Positions 1 through 8,364 of a stretch of DNA of 37,443 bases are shown here, in pieces; within the stretch, counting starts at the first letter, position 1; each line of letters opens with the position of its first letter. Position numbers and translations under genes: made by a program. The DNA comes from Mailhella sp. Lineage in GTDB: Bacteria > Desulfobacterota > Desulfovibrionia > Desulfovibrionales > Desulfovibrionaceae. The stretch is taken from assembly GCA_029258655.1 (NCBI GenBank), contig JARHYD010000151.1, forward strand, positions 1 through 37,443, read 5' to 3'. The notes under the pieces are model-generated. The model was not told the origin of the DNA. It was given only the letters and a program-made list of their open reading frames with translations, and did no database searches.

Positions 1-2
1 CA

Positions 3-110
3 GATGATAAATTTATATTGCATTTAAAAGAATGTGAATGTAGATTTAATTTTAGAAATGAAAATTTTACAAAATTTATAGAAAAACTTTATTTCAAAAA
101 TAAAAAGTGA
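3..110 (+). CDS. C-terminal tail of an IS1595-like transposase (cut by window edge)
   Basis: An open frame runs in from the left edge and ends at TGA 108-110, giving the last 35 residues of a protein. It contains HLKECECRFNFRNEN followed by a short basic tail. This resembles the C-terminus of IS1595/ISXO2-type DDE transposases, which commonly end in a HLKE-EFRFN-RN-E pattern. A perfect 10-bp palindrome, GGTCTAGACC, lies at 112-121 directly after the stop and could be part of the element's right end. The fragment stops 32 bp from the 3' end of the convergent MFS gene. The family call rests on a short tail only; whether the full gene is intact lies outside the window. Confidence 0.5.
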   Translation, partial: DDKFILHLKECECRFNFRNENFTKFIEKLYFKNKK

Positions 111-141
111 TGGTCTAGACCCTAAAATTATATATAAAAAA

Positions 142-1320
142 TTAATCACAGCTTCTACATTCAAAACGATAGCGTAGGACTTTCAAATAAAGAAAGATAA
201 TAAAAATTACAAAAGCATAACAAGCACCAATAGTCCAAAAAGCAATTTGAAAACCATAACTAACTTTTATATCTGCAAAAAATGCTGTTAAAAATCCTTG
301 TCCTCCTCGAAATAATGTCATACTTAATGTTAAGCCAACAATAATAATCGAAGAAGGCATAATAGTGGATATACTATAATTGATAAATGGAATAACAAGC
401 CCTGAAAGTGTAAAATAAATAAAGAAAATTCCTATAAAACTATATGCAGGAAAACTTGTATACCAAACAAAAATAGCAATATTGATTATTCCATATCCTA
501 AGTAGAGATAGGGAAAATTAGTACTTTTAAGCATTTTACCTAAAATATATGTAGCCCCTATTGTCATTCCTATATTTCCAATAGCATAAATAATCCCAAT
601 AGTAGCAGTTGAAAAATTAAATATCTGATTAGAATACAATGAAAAGAGGCTTGGCATTGACATATCAATACCACCAATAAAAAATATGGCAACAAATAAA
701 GCAATAGCTTCTGGACTAATTAAAATAACTTTTACTTCATGAAAATTAATTTTATTTTGTGGAAGATCAAATTTTGGGGTTAAATCTGTTAATGCGAGAA
801 TAACAAGTGTAATAAGTGATGGAATTTGCAGAACAACAAGAGATAATTTCCAAGAATAATGCCCTAAAAATCCAGATAAAGCAGGCAAAACCGTCAATCC
901 TAATGCACAGAAAGCAAAAGCTTTACCCATTATTTTTGCTCTATCAGTTCCTTTAAAATACTCACTGGGTAAAATAGTCATCAAAATATTAATGCCACCA
1001 GATCCAATTCCTTGTATAATTCTAAAAAGAAGAAAATTATAATAAGTATCCACAGAAATTGTACCAATAGCACCTATAAAATAAAAGCCAACTAAAATTG
1101 TAATAAACCATGTTTTAGAAATTTTTTTATATAAATATCCACTGATAGGTGTAGCAATTAAAGCAGCATAAGAAAAATAAGCCATAGCATTACTCACTTC
1201 AGCAGCATTTAATTGAAAATGATCACGTAATATTGGTAATAGAGGAATAATACCAGGAACACCATGAGAAACAATAAAGCTTAAAATATAAATAAGATAT
1301 AATGGATTAAGTTTTTTCAT
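142..1320 (-). CDS. MFS-family membrane transporter
   Basis: The 392-residue protein is hydrophobic almost throughout, with about twelve membrane segments, the usual size for the Major Facilitator Superfamily. The N-terminal half carries RIIQGIGSGG (helix 4 region) and a loop GYLYKKISKTW after helix 2, in the place of MFS motif A. The loop lacks the usual acidic residue. The start is ATG 1320, two bases after the lpxI stop (TAAAAATG), with no clear Shine-Dalgarno, so translation is probably coupled to lpxI. It is the last gene of an rnpB-ispDF-lpxI-MFS run. The substrate cannot be read from sequence. A drug or metabolite exporter is the default guess, and a role connected to the envelope genes upstream is only suggested by position. 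Confidence 0.85.
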   Translation of the reverse strand: MKKLNPLYLIYILSFIVSHGVPGIIPLLPILRDHFQLNAAEVSNAMAYFSYAALIATPISGYLYKKISKTWFITILVGFYFIGAIGTISVDTYYNFLLFRIIQGIGSGGINILMTILPSEYFKGTDRAKIMGKAFAFCALGLTVLPALSGFLGHYSWKLSLVVLQIPSLITLVILALTDLTPKFDLPQNKINFHEVKVILISPEAIALFVAIFFIGGIDMSMPSLFSLYSNQIFNFSTATIGIIYAIGNIGMTIGATYILGKMLKSTNFPYLYLGYGIINIAIFVWYTSFPAYSFIGIFFIYFTLSGLVIPFINYSISTIMPSSIIIVGLTLSMTLFRGGQGFLTAFFADIKVSYGFQIAFWTIGACYAFVIFIIFLYLKVLRYRFECRSCD

Positions 1321-1322
1321 TT

Positions 1323-2138
1323 TTACACTGCTATAATATGAAGTTTATGTTTATTAGCTAAAGCAATGGCTTTTTCTCTGTCAAAAAAAAGTGTTTTATT
1401 AGCTTCTATTGCAAGTCCAGCATATTTATAAGCAATCAAATTTTCAATGGTTTTTAAACCAATAGAAGGCAAATCTATCCGTTCATCTTGGTTAGGTTTT
1501 ACAACTTTTATTGCAATACAACCAGTTCCTGCAAGCTCATAAGCACGTTTTAAAGTTGCATCTGTTCCTTCTAAGCATTCAACAGCTATAACCATTTTAT
1601 TTTTTACAACAAGACATTGCCCAATATCATAACTTCCCATACTTTTAGCAATAGGAAAACCGTAATGTATATTTTCCTCTATTTCCAATGGTACGCTATT
1701 TTTTGTTAAAACTCCTTGTGGAGCTTTTAAATCAGGTAAAAAATGTGATGCCGAAATTGCAGTAAAACCTTCTTTTTCAAATTCACCTATAATTGCTCGT
1801 AAAAGAACATCATCACCCTTTGTTTTTAAACTAAAAATAAGTTTTGCTGCACGTAAATCAGGACGAATATCTAATGCTTTAGGTTTATTAATAGAACCTG
1901 CAAAACAAATCTCATGAATATTATTATACTTATAAAAATTAATTAATTTATTTAATTGTCCTAAAGCTAGGATTTGAAATTCATCACAAAAATCTTTAAG
2001 ATTTTCATTAGTATTATTCACAAATCCACAGATAGCGACATAATATCCTTGTTTTTTTGCTTCAATAGCAATAAGCTCTGGAAATTGCCCACCACCTGCA
2101 ATAATTCCTAATCTTTTTTCCTGCATAAGATTATCCAT
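1323..2138 (-). CDS. lpxI: LpxI-type UDP-2,3-diacylglucosamine pyrophosphatase (DUF1009)
   Basis: The 271-residue protein has the full length of the LpxI family. It has the N-terminal GIIAGGGQFPELIA segment, a central FAGSINKP segment and the C-terminal substrate domain with EGTDATLKRAYELAG and VKPNQDERIDLPSIG. LpxI hydrolyses UDP-2,3-diacylglucosamine to lipid X and UMP at the cytoplasmic membrane, the fourth step of lipid A synthesis, in bacteria that lack LpxH. The gene overlaps the end of ispDF by 8 bp and ends 2 bp before the MFS gene, so it sits inside an operon. The start at ATG 2138 is supported by that overlap; a second ATG four codons later (2126) is a possible alternative. The family call is firm; activity is inferred from the family. 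Confidence 0.93.
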   Translation of the reverse strand: MDNLMQEKRLGIIAGGGQFPELIAIEAKKQGYYVAICGFVNNTNENLKDFCDEFQILALGQLNKLINFYKYNNIHEICFAGSINKPKALDIRPDLRAAKLIFSLKTKGDDVLLRAIIGEFEKEGFTAISASHFLPDLKAPQGVLTKNSVPLEIEENIHYGFPIAKSMGSYDIGQCLVVKNKMVIAVECLEGTDATLKRAYELAGTGCIAIKVVKPNQDERIDLPSIGLKTIENLIAYKYAGLAIEANKTLFFDREKAIALANKHKLHIIAV

Positions 2139-3351
2139 TATTTACGTTTTGTTTTTTTATGGCACTAACTAATGCTACGGCTTTTATTCCTTGTAATTGC
2201 CCTGTAAATCCAAGTCCCTCTTCAGTTGTTGCTTTTACATTAACTTGTGTTTCTGATAACTGCAAAAGCCTGCACATATTTTTTTTAATTTGTAATACAT
2301 AAGGAGCAATTTTAGGTTTTTGACAAATAATTGTTAAATCAACATGGCAAAGCTGCAATGAAGATTTTTTCCATTTATCCATAACCTTATCTAATAAAAT
2401 AAGCGAAGAAATATTTTCATACTGTTTATCTGTATCGGGAAAATAATGTCCAATATCTCCATCTGCCATACAAGAAATAAGAGCATCCATTAACGCATGA
2501 ACTAAAACATCGCCATCAGAATGAGCAGAAATTTTTAAATCTGTATTAATTTCTATACCACCTAATATAAAAGGTCTATCACCTTGATATTTATGAACAT
2601 CATAGCCATAACCAGAAACAGGAATAAAAGTATTTTGCATAGATTCTATGAGCGATAAATCTTGTTTAACAGTTATTTTTACATTATGAGGATCTCCATC
2701 AATAAGATAAACAGATTCCCCGATTTCTTCCATAAGCATAGCATCATCTGTAAAAGTTTTATTTTTAGATCGAAGATTTTGATGAGCTTGAAAAAGTGTT
2801 TGAAAATGAAAAGCCTGTGGCGTTTGAACAGTTCGTAAAAAATTTCTATTTGGTGTATAAGTAACAATTCGCTCTAATACATTATTCACTGCAAATTCTT
2901 TAATCGTATCTGTTAATACTAAAGAAGGAATAACAGCTTTTTTCTTTTCAGATAACTTTTCAAGAAGGTCAGTAATAAGAATAGGTGAAAAAAAAGGTCT
3001 AGCACTATCATGAATAAGAACATTCTGTACATCTTGTGGAACTATTTGTAATGCAGAAAAAACACTGTCTTGTCGTAATTTTCCACCTTTTACAAAAAAA
3101 ACAGGAATAGTATAATTATGCTCTTTAATAAGTTCTTTTGCTCGTTGTTGAGCATTTTGAAATTCTTGTTCTTGCTCTGGAAAAACAACTATAATACCAT
3201 GAATAAGTGGGGAATGATAAAATTTTTCAAAACTATGCCACCAAAGTTCTTTACCTTGATACAGCAAAAATTGTTTTTTAATATTATCCTGTAATTCCAT
3301 ACGGCTACCACTTCCAGCCGCTAAAATAATTGCATAATTTTTTATATTCAT
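2131..3351 (-). CDS. ispDF: Bifunctional IspD-IspF enzyme of the MEP isoprenoid pathway
   Basis: This 406-residue fusion joins two enzymes of the non-mevalonate pathway. Residues 1 to about 230 are IspD (MEP cytidylyltransferase), with the nucleotide-binding loop AIILAAGSGSRM and the HDSARPF motif. Residues from about 245 are IspF (MEcPP synthase), with the metal site GYGYDVHKY, AHSDGDVLVHALMDAL and the C-terminal TTEEGLGFTGQ. IspE is not in the window. IspDF fusions are typical of alpha-, epsilon- and delta-type proteobacteria. The start at ATG 3351 fits because IspD proteins begin only a few residues before AIILAAG. It lies just 7 nt beyond the 3' end of rnpB, with no Shine-Dalgarno in between. 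lpxI overlaps its end by 8 bp. Confidence 0.96.
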   Translation of the reverse strand: MNIKNYAIILAAGSGSRMELQDNIKKQFLLYQGKELWWHSFEKFYHSPLIHGIIVVFPEQEQEFQNAQQRAKELIKEHNYTIPVFFVKGGKLRQDSVFSALQIVPQDVQNVLIHDSARPFFSPILITDLLEKLSEKKKAVIPSLVLTDTIKEFAVNNVLERIVTYTPNRNFLRTVQTPQAFHFQTLFQAHQNLRSKNKTFTDDAMLMEEIGESVYLIDGDPHNVKITVKQDLSLIESMQNTFIPVSGYGYDVHKYQGDRPFILGGIEINTDLKISAHSDGDVLVHALMDALISCMADGDIGHYFPDTDKQYENISSLILLDKVMDKWKKSSLQLCHVDLTIICQKPKIAPYVLQIKKNMCRLLQLSETQVNVKATTEEGLGFTGQLQGIKAVALVSAIKKQNVNNG

Positions 3352-3358
3352 AATTTAT

Positions 3359-3697
3359 GAGTTGGGCATAAGCCGGGTTCTGTACACAATGTGTGACTGT
3401 CATTCCTCTAGGAGTAATGTTACCATTACCCTCAAGCAACCTACCCGAAAACCATAGATCGGGCAAATCGGTTTTCCTATTTGGTCTTGCTTCGAGTGGG
3501 GCTTGCCTAGCTTATTGTGTTACCACAATAACTGGTGGTCTCTTACACCACCGTTTCACCCTTACCATAATGGCGGTTTGCTTTCTGTTGCGCTTGCCAA
3601 AGATCACTCTTTCTGGGGGTTACCCAGCACTCTGCCCTATGAAGCCCGGACTTTCCTCCCCATATCTTTTGATATGCAGCGACAGTCTGCCCAACTC
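3359..3697 (-). ncRNA. rnpB: RNase P RNA, bacterial type A
   Basis: On the minus strand the 339-nt segment shows the conserved RNase P RNA blocks in order: GAGGAAAGTCCGGGC near the 5' end, CATAGGGCAG, GGTAAGGGTGAAA in the middle, AGACCAAATAGG, GGGTAGG-TTGCTTGAG, and ACAGAACCCGGCTTAT at the 3' end. The ends pair as a perfect 9-bp P1 helix (GAGTTGGGC at 3697-3689 with GCCCAACTC at 3367-3359), which fixes both ends to within a few bases. The RNA is the catalytic subunit that trims tRNA 5' leaders. There is no terminator between it and ispDF, so the two are probably co-transcribed. Two plus-strand open frames in this region are antisense to the RNA and are not genes. Confidence 0.97.
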
Positions 3698-3706
3698 AAA
3701 GTATGC

Positions 3707-3712
3707 ATTATA
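3707..3712 (-). promoter_or_regulatory. Probable -10 element of rnpB
   Basis: A perfect TATAAT on the minus strand at 3712-3707 sits 9 nt upstream of the rnpB 5' end (3697), where a sigma-70 -10 box would be expected if transcription starts at the mature end. No good -35 hexamer is present at 17 bp, so only the -10 is called. Confidence 0.55.
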
Positions 3713-3908
3713 AATAATTTAATCAAAAAAGATTTTCTATTTTTTATCAAATAAGAAAATTCATATAACACATTCTAGCAACATAGCATACATAAAATAA
3801 AAAAATCTTTGTAATGCTAATAGGTTAATATAATCCCTATGTTAACCAATAGAAAACTTATTATAAAATTCTTCTAATTAGATAAAAATTTCTTTATAAA
3901 AAGATATT

Positions 3909-4721
3909 TTAAAAATTACCAGAATCTCCACCAAGATTTAAATCTTCAGCAAAAACCATTGGCTTTTCTTGTTGTGCTTTTTTAGATTGTTGATGTGTAT
4001 CTTGGAAATGCTCTGCCCAATAAATTAAACGCTGACAATTTGGACAACTCCAAATTTGCTGACCACGTTGAATTTCAATAAAAGTTTGAGGAGGAATAGC
4101 AATATTACAGCCAGTACAAATACTATTTTTTACTGGAACAATCACAGGGTGTTCAAGACGACGACGAATAAATTCATAACGTTCTAAAATACGCTCTGGA
4201 ACATCATTACCTGTATCTCTACGTATTCTATTTAATTTACCAAGTTCATCATTTGCTGTTTCAATACGTTCTTTTAAACTTGCTTCTTTGGTAGCAAGAT
4301 CAATTTTTAAATCATCACGAATAGCTTCAATTTCATGTAAAAGCTCTTCTTGAGAAGTAATTTCTTCTCTTAAAGTAATTCGTTCTTCTTCAAAGTTTTT
4401 TGTGGTTCGTTCCATATTATCAATTTCTCTTGAACCAGCTTGAAACTCTTTATTATTGCTAGCTTGCATGAGCTTACTTTTACTTTTCTTTAAACGGCTT
4501 GCTTCATCTTCTAAATCCATATCAAGACGTTTTTGCTGTTCTCTCATGTGTTGCAATTTATCATTAATTTTTGCTATTCTTGCTTCCTCTTCATTAAAAC
4601 GTTCTCTAAGAGCTTCAACTTGCAAAGGAGCTTCTTCAAGTTCTTTTTTTACATCATGAATTTGATCATCAACGTGTTGTAATTCAACTAATTGTTTAAT
4701 TTGGTTTAGATATAAGCTCAT
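3909..4721 (-). CDS. Coiled-coil protein with C-terminal C4 zinc ribbon (CdsZ-like, PF02591 type)
   Basis: The 270-residue soluble protein is predicted coiled coil from about residue 10 to 190, very rich in Glu, Lys, Arg and Leu. A zinc ribbon follows with C202-x2-C205 and C226-x2-C229 (ICTGCN and SCPNC). The proline- and lysine-rich tail is poorly conserved in such proteins. The fold resembles bacterial and chlamydial CdsZ zinc-ribbon proteins; their nucleic-acid-related role is not settled. The start at ATG 4721 has a good ribosome binding site (GGAG, 7 nt spacing) lying inside the end of the preceding Nif3 gene. The two genes are 4 bp apart, so they form one operon and are probably translationally linked. 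The family is clear, the function is not. Confidence 0.85.
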   Translation of the reverse strand: MSLYLNQIKQLVELQHVDDQIHDVKKELEEAPLQVEALRERFNEEEARIAKINDKLQHMREQQKRLDMDLEDEASRLKKSKSKLMQASNNKEFQAGSREIDNMERTTKNFEEERITLREEITSQEELLHEIEAIRDDLKIDLATKEASLKERIETANDELGKLNRIRRDTGNDVPERILERYEFIRRRLEHPVIVPVKNSICTGCNIAIPPQTFIEIQRGQQIWSCPNCQRLIYWAEHFQDTHQQSKKAQQEKPMVFAEDLNLGGDSGNF

Positions 4722-4725
4722 AATT

Positions 4726-5523
4726 TTACTCCATAATTTGGATAAAAGGATCTTGTGATTCTATAAAACTAATACGAAGTTCTGGTAATCTTTTTTCTAA
4801 GATAAAACAAAACCGACGCATCATTTCTTCTTCAAGGCTATGATGTCCTACTTCAATAACAGCAAAAGGTTTAATTTCTTGTGTTAAATCAAGAGCTGTA
4901 TGATATTTTGTATCACCAGTTATAAGACAATCAGCACCAAATTTTTTAGCTTCATCAAGTAGTGATGAACCTGATCCACCACAAATAGCAATATGATGTA
5001 TAAAATCTGGTAAATTTCCTAATTGAAAAAAAGGTCTTGTATGTGGAATAAGAGAACAAATTGTATGTATAAATTCTTTCCTAGCAAGAGGTTTTACAAG
5101 CTTACCACAAACACCTATACCTCGTTTCACTTCATCTATTATTCCAGTAGGTTCTAAAAATTCGCGCTCAACTAAACCTAATGCATCAGCAAGCCAAAAT
5201 GCAATAGGCATACTATCTAAATTTGTATGTGCTGCATACAATGAAACATCATTTTTTATTAAAAGTGAAACAATTTTAAAATAAGAATCTTCTAACTTAT
5301 TGATATATTTAGGAGAAAGTAAAATTGGGTGATGGGTATAAATTAAGTCTGCCTCAATATCTAGGGCTTTTTGGACCGATTCAAGACTTGGATCTAAAGA
5401 AACTGCAATATGCTGTATTTCTTCTCGTTCCGAAGCTATTTGCAAGCCTGAATTATCCCAAGGAGCGGCAAGAGCCGTTGGTGCTAACTCTTCAAATATT
5501 GCCAAAAGTTCGTTTTGTTGCAC
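4726..5523 (-). CDS. Nif3-like dinuclear metal protein (DUF34, YbgI/YqfO family)
   Basis: The 265-residue protein carries the Nif3 metal-ligand motifs: THHP (residues 63-66), AHTNLD with H99 and D103, and GHHSLE (226-231). A glycine-rich GGSGSS loop and ITGDTKYH are also typical. Members form toroidal hexamers with two metal ions per subunit. They are often annotated as GTP cyclohydrolase I type 2, but the cellular role is unresolved. This is the short form without the PII-like insert found in some Gram-positive homologues. It is the first gene of a two-gene operon with the zinc-ribbon protein, and divergent from the DsbA-like gene at 5659, so 5524-5658 should hold both promoters. I do not see a confident hexamer pair there. 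Confidence 0.92.
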   Translation of the reverse strand: MQQNELLAIFEELAPTALAAPWDNSGLQIASEREEIQHIAVSLDPSLESVQKALDIEADLIYTHHPILLSPKYINKLEDSYFKIVSLLIKNDVSLYAAHTNLDSMPIAFWLADALGLVEREFLEPTGIIDEVKRGIGVCGKLVKPLARKEFIHTICSLIPHTRPFFQLGNLPDFIHHIAICGGSGSSLLDEAKKFGADCLITGDTKYHTALDLTQEIKPFAVIEVGHHSLEEEMMRRFCFILEKRLPELRISFIESQDPFIQIME

Positions 5524-5658
5524 TATTCCTCATCATTCTTATAAAAACTTGTTTGTATTTGCCCTATTTTTTTTACTTCGTCAAGCGAATTTTTCTTGCT
5601 TTTTTCAAATATCTATTTATGTTAGATTTATAAAAATTAAAAAGAAAAAGGATTTTTT

Positions 5659-6369
5659 ATGGCTCACTTTTTATATATTTCTGATGTTTTTTGTCCTTGG
5701 TGTTATGGTTTCTCAAAAAATATTGCTCAAATAAAAAAAGAATTTAATTTACCTTTTGAAGTTTATGGTGGTGCTTTAGTAGAACCAGCAGTAAGTTTAG
5801 CACATCGTTTAAAAAACAATCCTAACTTATCAATTTTTATAGAAAAAATGTATAATATTACTGGAATTAAAATTTCTGATGCGTATGAAAGGCTTATGCG
5901 TTCTGATATATCTCATACTATTTATATGGATTCAAGAAAAGCAAGTCATTTATTTTATGTATTAAAACATTTTAAACCAGAATTTGCTTTAGAAATAATA
6001 GAATTTTTACAAGATATTTTTTATGAACAAGGAAAAGATGTTTTTTTAGATGATACAATTATTGAATTTTCTAAACAATACCAAATAAATAGTGATGATA
6101 TTTTTACTTATTATAAAACAAAAGAAAGTGAAGAATTATCATATAATGAAATAGAAAAAGGTTTTGAAATTTTAGGTGAAGTTATTCTATACCCTACACT
6201 TTATTATGTAGAAAATGGAAATAATCATTTTATTTCTCGTGGTTATGTACAATATGAAGAATGTAAAAACAAAATCATTGAAGTAATGAATAAAATAAAA
6301 ACAGGTAATACAACTATTTCACCTGAACTTATGGGAAAATCTTGTACTCTTGATGGGAAATGCGAATAA
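5659..6369 (+). CDS. DsbA/FrnE-family thioredoxin-fold protein (cytoplasmic)
   Basis: The 236-residue protein has a CPWC redox motif (C12 to C15) right after the first beta strand, an all-helical insert, and the cis-proline region LYPTL near residue 178. This is the layout of DsbA-like and FrnE-type oxidoreductases. No signal peptide precedes the motif, so it should act in the cytoplasm, unlike classic DsbA. The C-terminus ends with a second cysteine pair, CTLDGKCE, which could be a resolving or metal-binding pair. The start is ATG 5659 behind AAAGGATTTTTT. The gene is followed after 12 bp by the 160-aa unknown gene, so they are likely co-transcribed. Substrate unknown. Confidence 0.85.
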   Translation: MAHFLYISDVFCPWCYGFSKNIAQIKKEFNLPFEVYGGALVEPAVSLAHRLKNNPNLSIFIEKMYNITGIKISDAYERLMRSDISHTIYMDSRKASHLFYVLKHFKPEFALEIIEFLQDIFYEQGKDVFLDDTIIEFSKQYQINSDDIFTYYKTKESEELSYNEIEKGFEILGEVILYPTLYYVENGNNHFISRGYVQYEECKNKIIEVMNKIKTGNTTISPELMGKSCTLDGKCE

Positions 6370-6381
6370 CACGAGAAAAAC

Positions 6382-6864
6382 ATGGATAAAAAAGAATTAT
6401 CATTAAAAGAAGCTCTTGAAGTATGTTTTATTTTATTTCAAAAAAATATTGAAAAACAAGCTTTAGAAGAATTTAAAATAATTGTTGCACCAGAAATTGA
6501 AGAAAAAAACTTTCTGAATGAATGGTATGGCTTTGTTTTATCAGCCATTTATTATGGCTTTGCAAAGTCCGCACCAGCATATATGGTACTAGAATTTATA
6601 CGTTCTATAAAATATATGTTGCAAACAATTCATTATACAGAAGAAGAAATACTTTCTTTTTTAGATAATCAATTTCAAACATATATTGCTTTGGCTATTG
6701 AAGATAAATTACAGCAATACCCTGCTGAATTTTATCTAAGATTAATACAAAAAAAGATAGAAGAAATTGATAAAAAACAAGTTGCTATCCTCTCTAGTGC
6801 TATGGCAATGTTTGTAGCTACCAGTGTTGATACATTTGAAAAATATCAATATAAAATTGAATAA
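6382..6864 (+). CDS. Uncharacterised all-helical cytoplasmic protein, 160 aa
   Basis: I do not recognise this protein. It is acidic and appears to be entirely helical, with no cysteines beyond C16, no signal peptide and no clear membrane segment. A moderately hydrophobic stretch lies around residues 48-62 (YGFVLSAIYYGFAKSAP), and a C-terminal helix contains ILSSAMAMFVATSVDTFE. It starts 12 bp after the DsbA/FrnE-like gene and probably shares its transcript, so a link to redox or protein quality control is possible but only positional. Codon use is AT-rich like its neighbours, which gives no sign of recent transfer. That it is a real gene is supported by length, spacing and neighbour composition. 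Confidence 0.7.
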   Translation: MDKKELSLKEALEVCFILFQKNIEKQALEEFKIIVAPEIEEKNFLNEWYGFVLSAIYYGFAKSAPAYMVLEFIRSIKYMLQTIHYTEEEILSFLDNQFQTYIALAIEDKLQQYPAEFYLRLIQKKIEEIDKKQVAILSSAMAMFVATSVDTFEKYQYKIE

Positions 6865-7050
6865 GATAATCAAACTATAATTTGCTATAATTTATGATAC
6901 AATATCGTATAAGAAAATTTTTATTATAACGCTTACAATATAAAGACAGTTATACATAATAATTAACACAAATACTATACAATATGTTTTGCTTATCATT
7001 ATAAAATATATCATACATAACCATTCAAAAATAAAAGGATTATATCTTTT

Positions 7051-8181
7051 ATGAAATATATTTTAACAATTTTTACTTCCTTAATATATCTCAATATTTT
7101 CTTTACTTCCAGTTTTGCAAATGCACAACAAATAAATAACGAACAATTAAAATCTATTGATAATAATCTCCATGCCATGATAGGGCAAATGCTTATGGTT
7201 GGTATGCGTGGACAAAGTCTTGAAGAAGATCAAGAAGTAAAAAAAATGCTCAAACAAGGTAAATTAGGAGGAATAATTTTATTTTATTCGCATGGAGAAA
7301 GAACCCCATACAATTTAGCTAATAAAACACAAATTCAAAACCTTATTAAAGAAATAAAACAAACAAGCAAATACCCTCTTTTTATTGGTGTTGATCAAGA
7401 AGGAGGAAAAGTTCAACGGTTAAGTAGTAAAAATGGTTTTACAAATTATCCAACTGCCCTTTCTCTTGGAAAAAAAGACAGTACAAATACCTATAATGTA
7501 GCCAAAAAAATAGCCTTAGAATTACAAGATTGTGGTTTTAATTTAAATTTTGCACCAAGTGTTGATATTCATAATCCCAATTCTCCTGCAATTGGAGCTA
7601 AAGAAAGAGCTTTTAGTCCTATTGCAATGGAAGTAATTGATCATGCCTACGCGTATGCAAAAGCAATGAAAAAAACAAAAATAATTCCAACATTAAAACA
7701 TTTTCCAGGACATGGTAATGCTTTAAAAGATAGTCATTTAGGGTTTACTGATATAACAAAAAATTGGCAAGAAAAAGAAATTCTTCCATACAAACGCTTT
7801 ATCGAAAAAAACTACGATGGTATGATAATGGTAGCTCACGTTTATCATAAACAAATTGACGATAAACCAGCAAGCCTTTCCTATAAAACTATTACAAAAC
7901 TTTTACGTGAAAAATTACGTTTTAATGGTGTTGTTATTACTGATGATATGCAAATGGGAGCAATCAATAAACATTATTCCTTAAAAGAGAGTATTTACCT
8001 TGCTATCCAAGCAGGCAACGATATTTTACTTTTCAGCAATAATTTTAAATACGACCCCATGCTACCACAAAAAGTTTATAATTGTATTCTTGAATTAATA
8101 GCAGAAGGCAAAATAAGTGAACAAAGAATAAAAGAATCATGGCTAAGAATCCGTAAAATAAAAACTGACTATTTATATTAG
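7051..8181 (+). CDS. nagZ: GH3 beta-N-acetylhexosaminidase, NagZ-like, with signal peptide
   Basis: The 376-residue protein has an N-terminal signal peptide (about residues 1-25, ending ANA before QQ) and a single glycoside hydrolase family 3 domain. Landmarks are GVDQEGGKVQR, the NagZ signature KHFPGHG (216-222) with the following D-S-H triad segment (227-229), and the nucleophile motif ITDDM, with D298 as the catalytic Asp. NagZ removes N-acetylglucosamine from anhydromuropeptides in cell-wall recycling. The classic enzyme is cytoplasmic, so a secreted form points to periplasmic turnover of peptidoglycan or another GlcNAc glycan. The start is ATG 7051 behind AAAGGATTATATC. It is monocistronic or followed by galE after 183 bp. 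Confidence 0.9.
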   Translation: MKYILTIFTSLIYLNIFFTSSFANAQQINNEQLKSIDNNLHAMIGQMLMVGMRGQSLEEDQEVKKMLKQGKLGGIILFYSHGERTPYNLANKTQIQNLIKEIKQTSKYPLFIGVDQEGGKVQRLSSKNGFTNYPTALSLGKKDSTNTYNVAKKIALELQDCGFNLNFAPSVDIHNPNSPAIGAKERAFSPIAMEVIDHAYAYAKAMKKTKIIPTLKHFPGHGNALKDSHLGFTDITKNWQEKEILPYKRFIEKNYDGMIMVAHVYHKQIDDKPASLSYKTITKLLREKLRFNGVVITDDMQMGAINKHYSLKESIYLAIQAGNDILLFSNNFKYDPMLPQKVYNCILELIAEGKISEQRIKESWLRIRKIKTDYLY

Positions 8182-8315
8182 AAATCTTGACAATTATCTT
8201 TTTCTAAGATCATAATTAATAATAAAATTCAATATATTAAATAGGGTACACTTAAATTGACAATTCAATATTAATTATTTAATTAAAAAAAATAACTTCT
8301 TGATATTTTTATTTC

Positions 8316-8343
8316 TTTACAATAAAAGCAAAAAATCTATTAT
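8316..8343 (+). promoter_or_regulatory. Probable sigma-70 promoter of galE
   Basis: TTTACA (8316-8321) and TATTAT (8338-8343) are separated by 16 bp. They lie upstream of the galE ribosome binding site (AGGA) and ATG at 8365, giving a short leader of about 15 nt. Confidence 0.5.
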
Positions 8344-8364
8344 GCTTATTTATTAGGATATATT

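Noticed and set aside
3393-3754. Two overlapping plus-strand open frames of 106 and 83 codons
   Set aside because: They lie antisense to the RNase P RNA, and their composition is explained by the conserved RNA.
8244-8268. TAGGGTACACTTAAATTGAC as another repeat-family end
   Set aside because: Too many mismatches to the GGGTGTGTTTCTAAATTA consensus and no partner end nearby.
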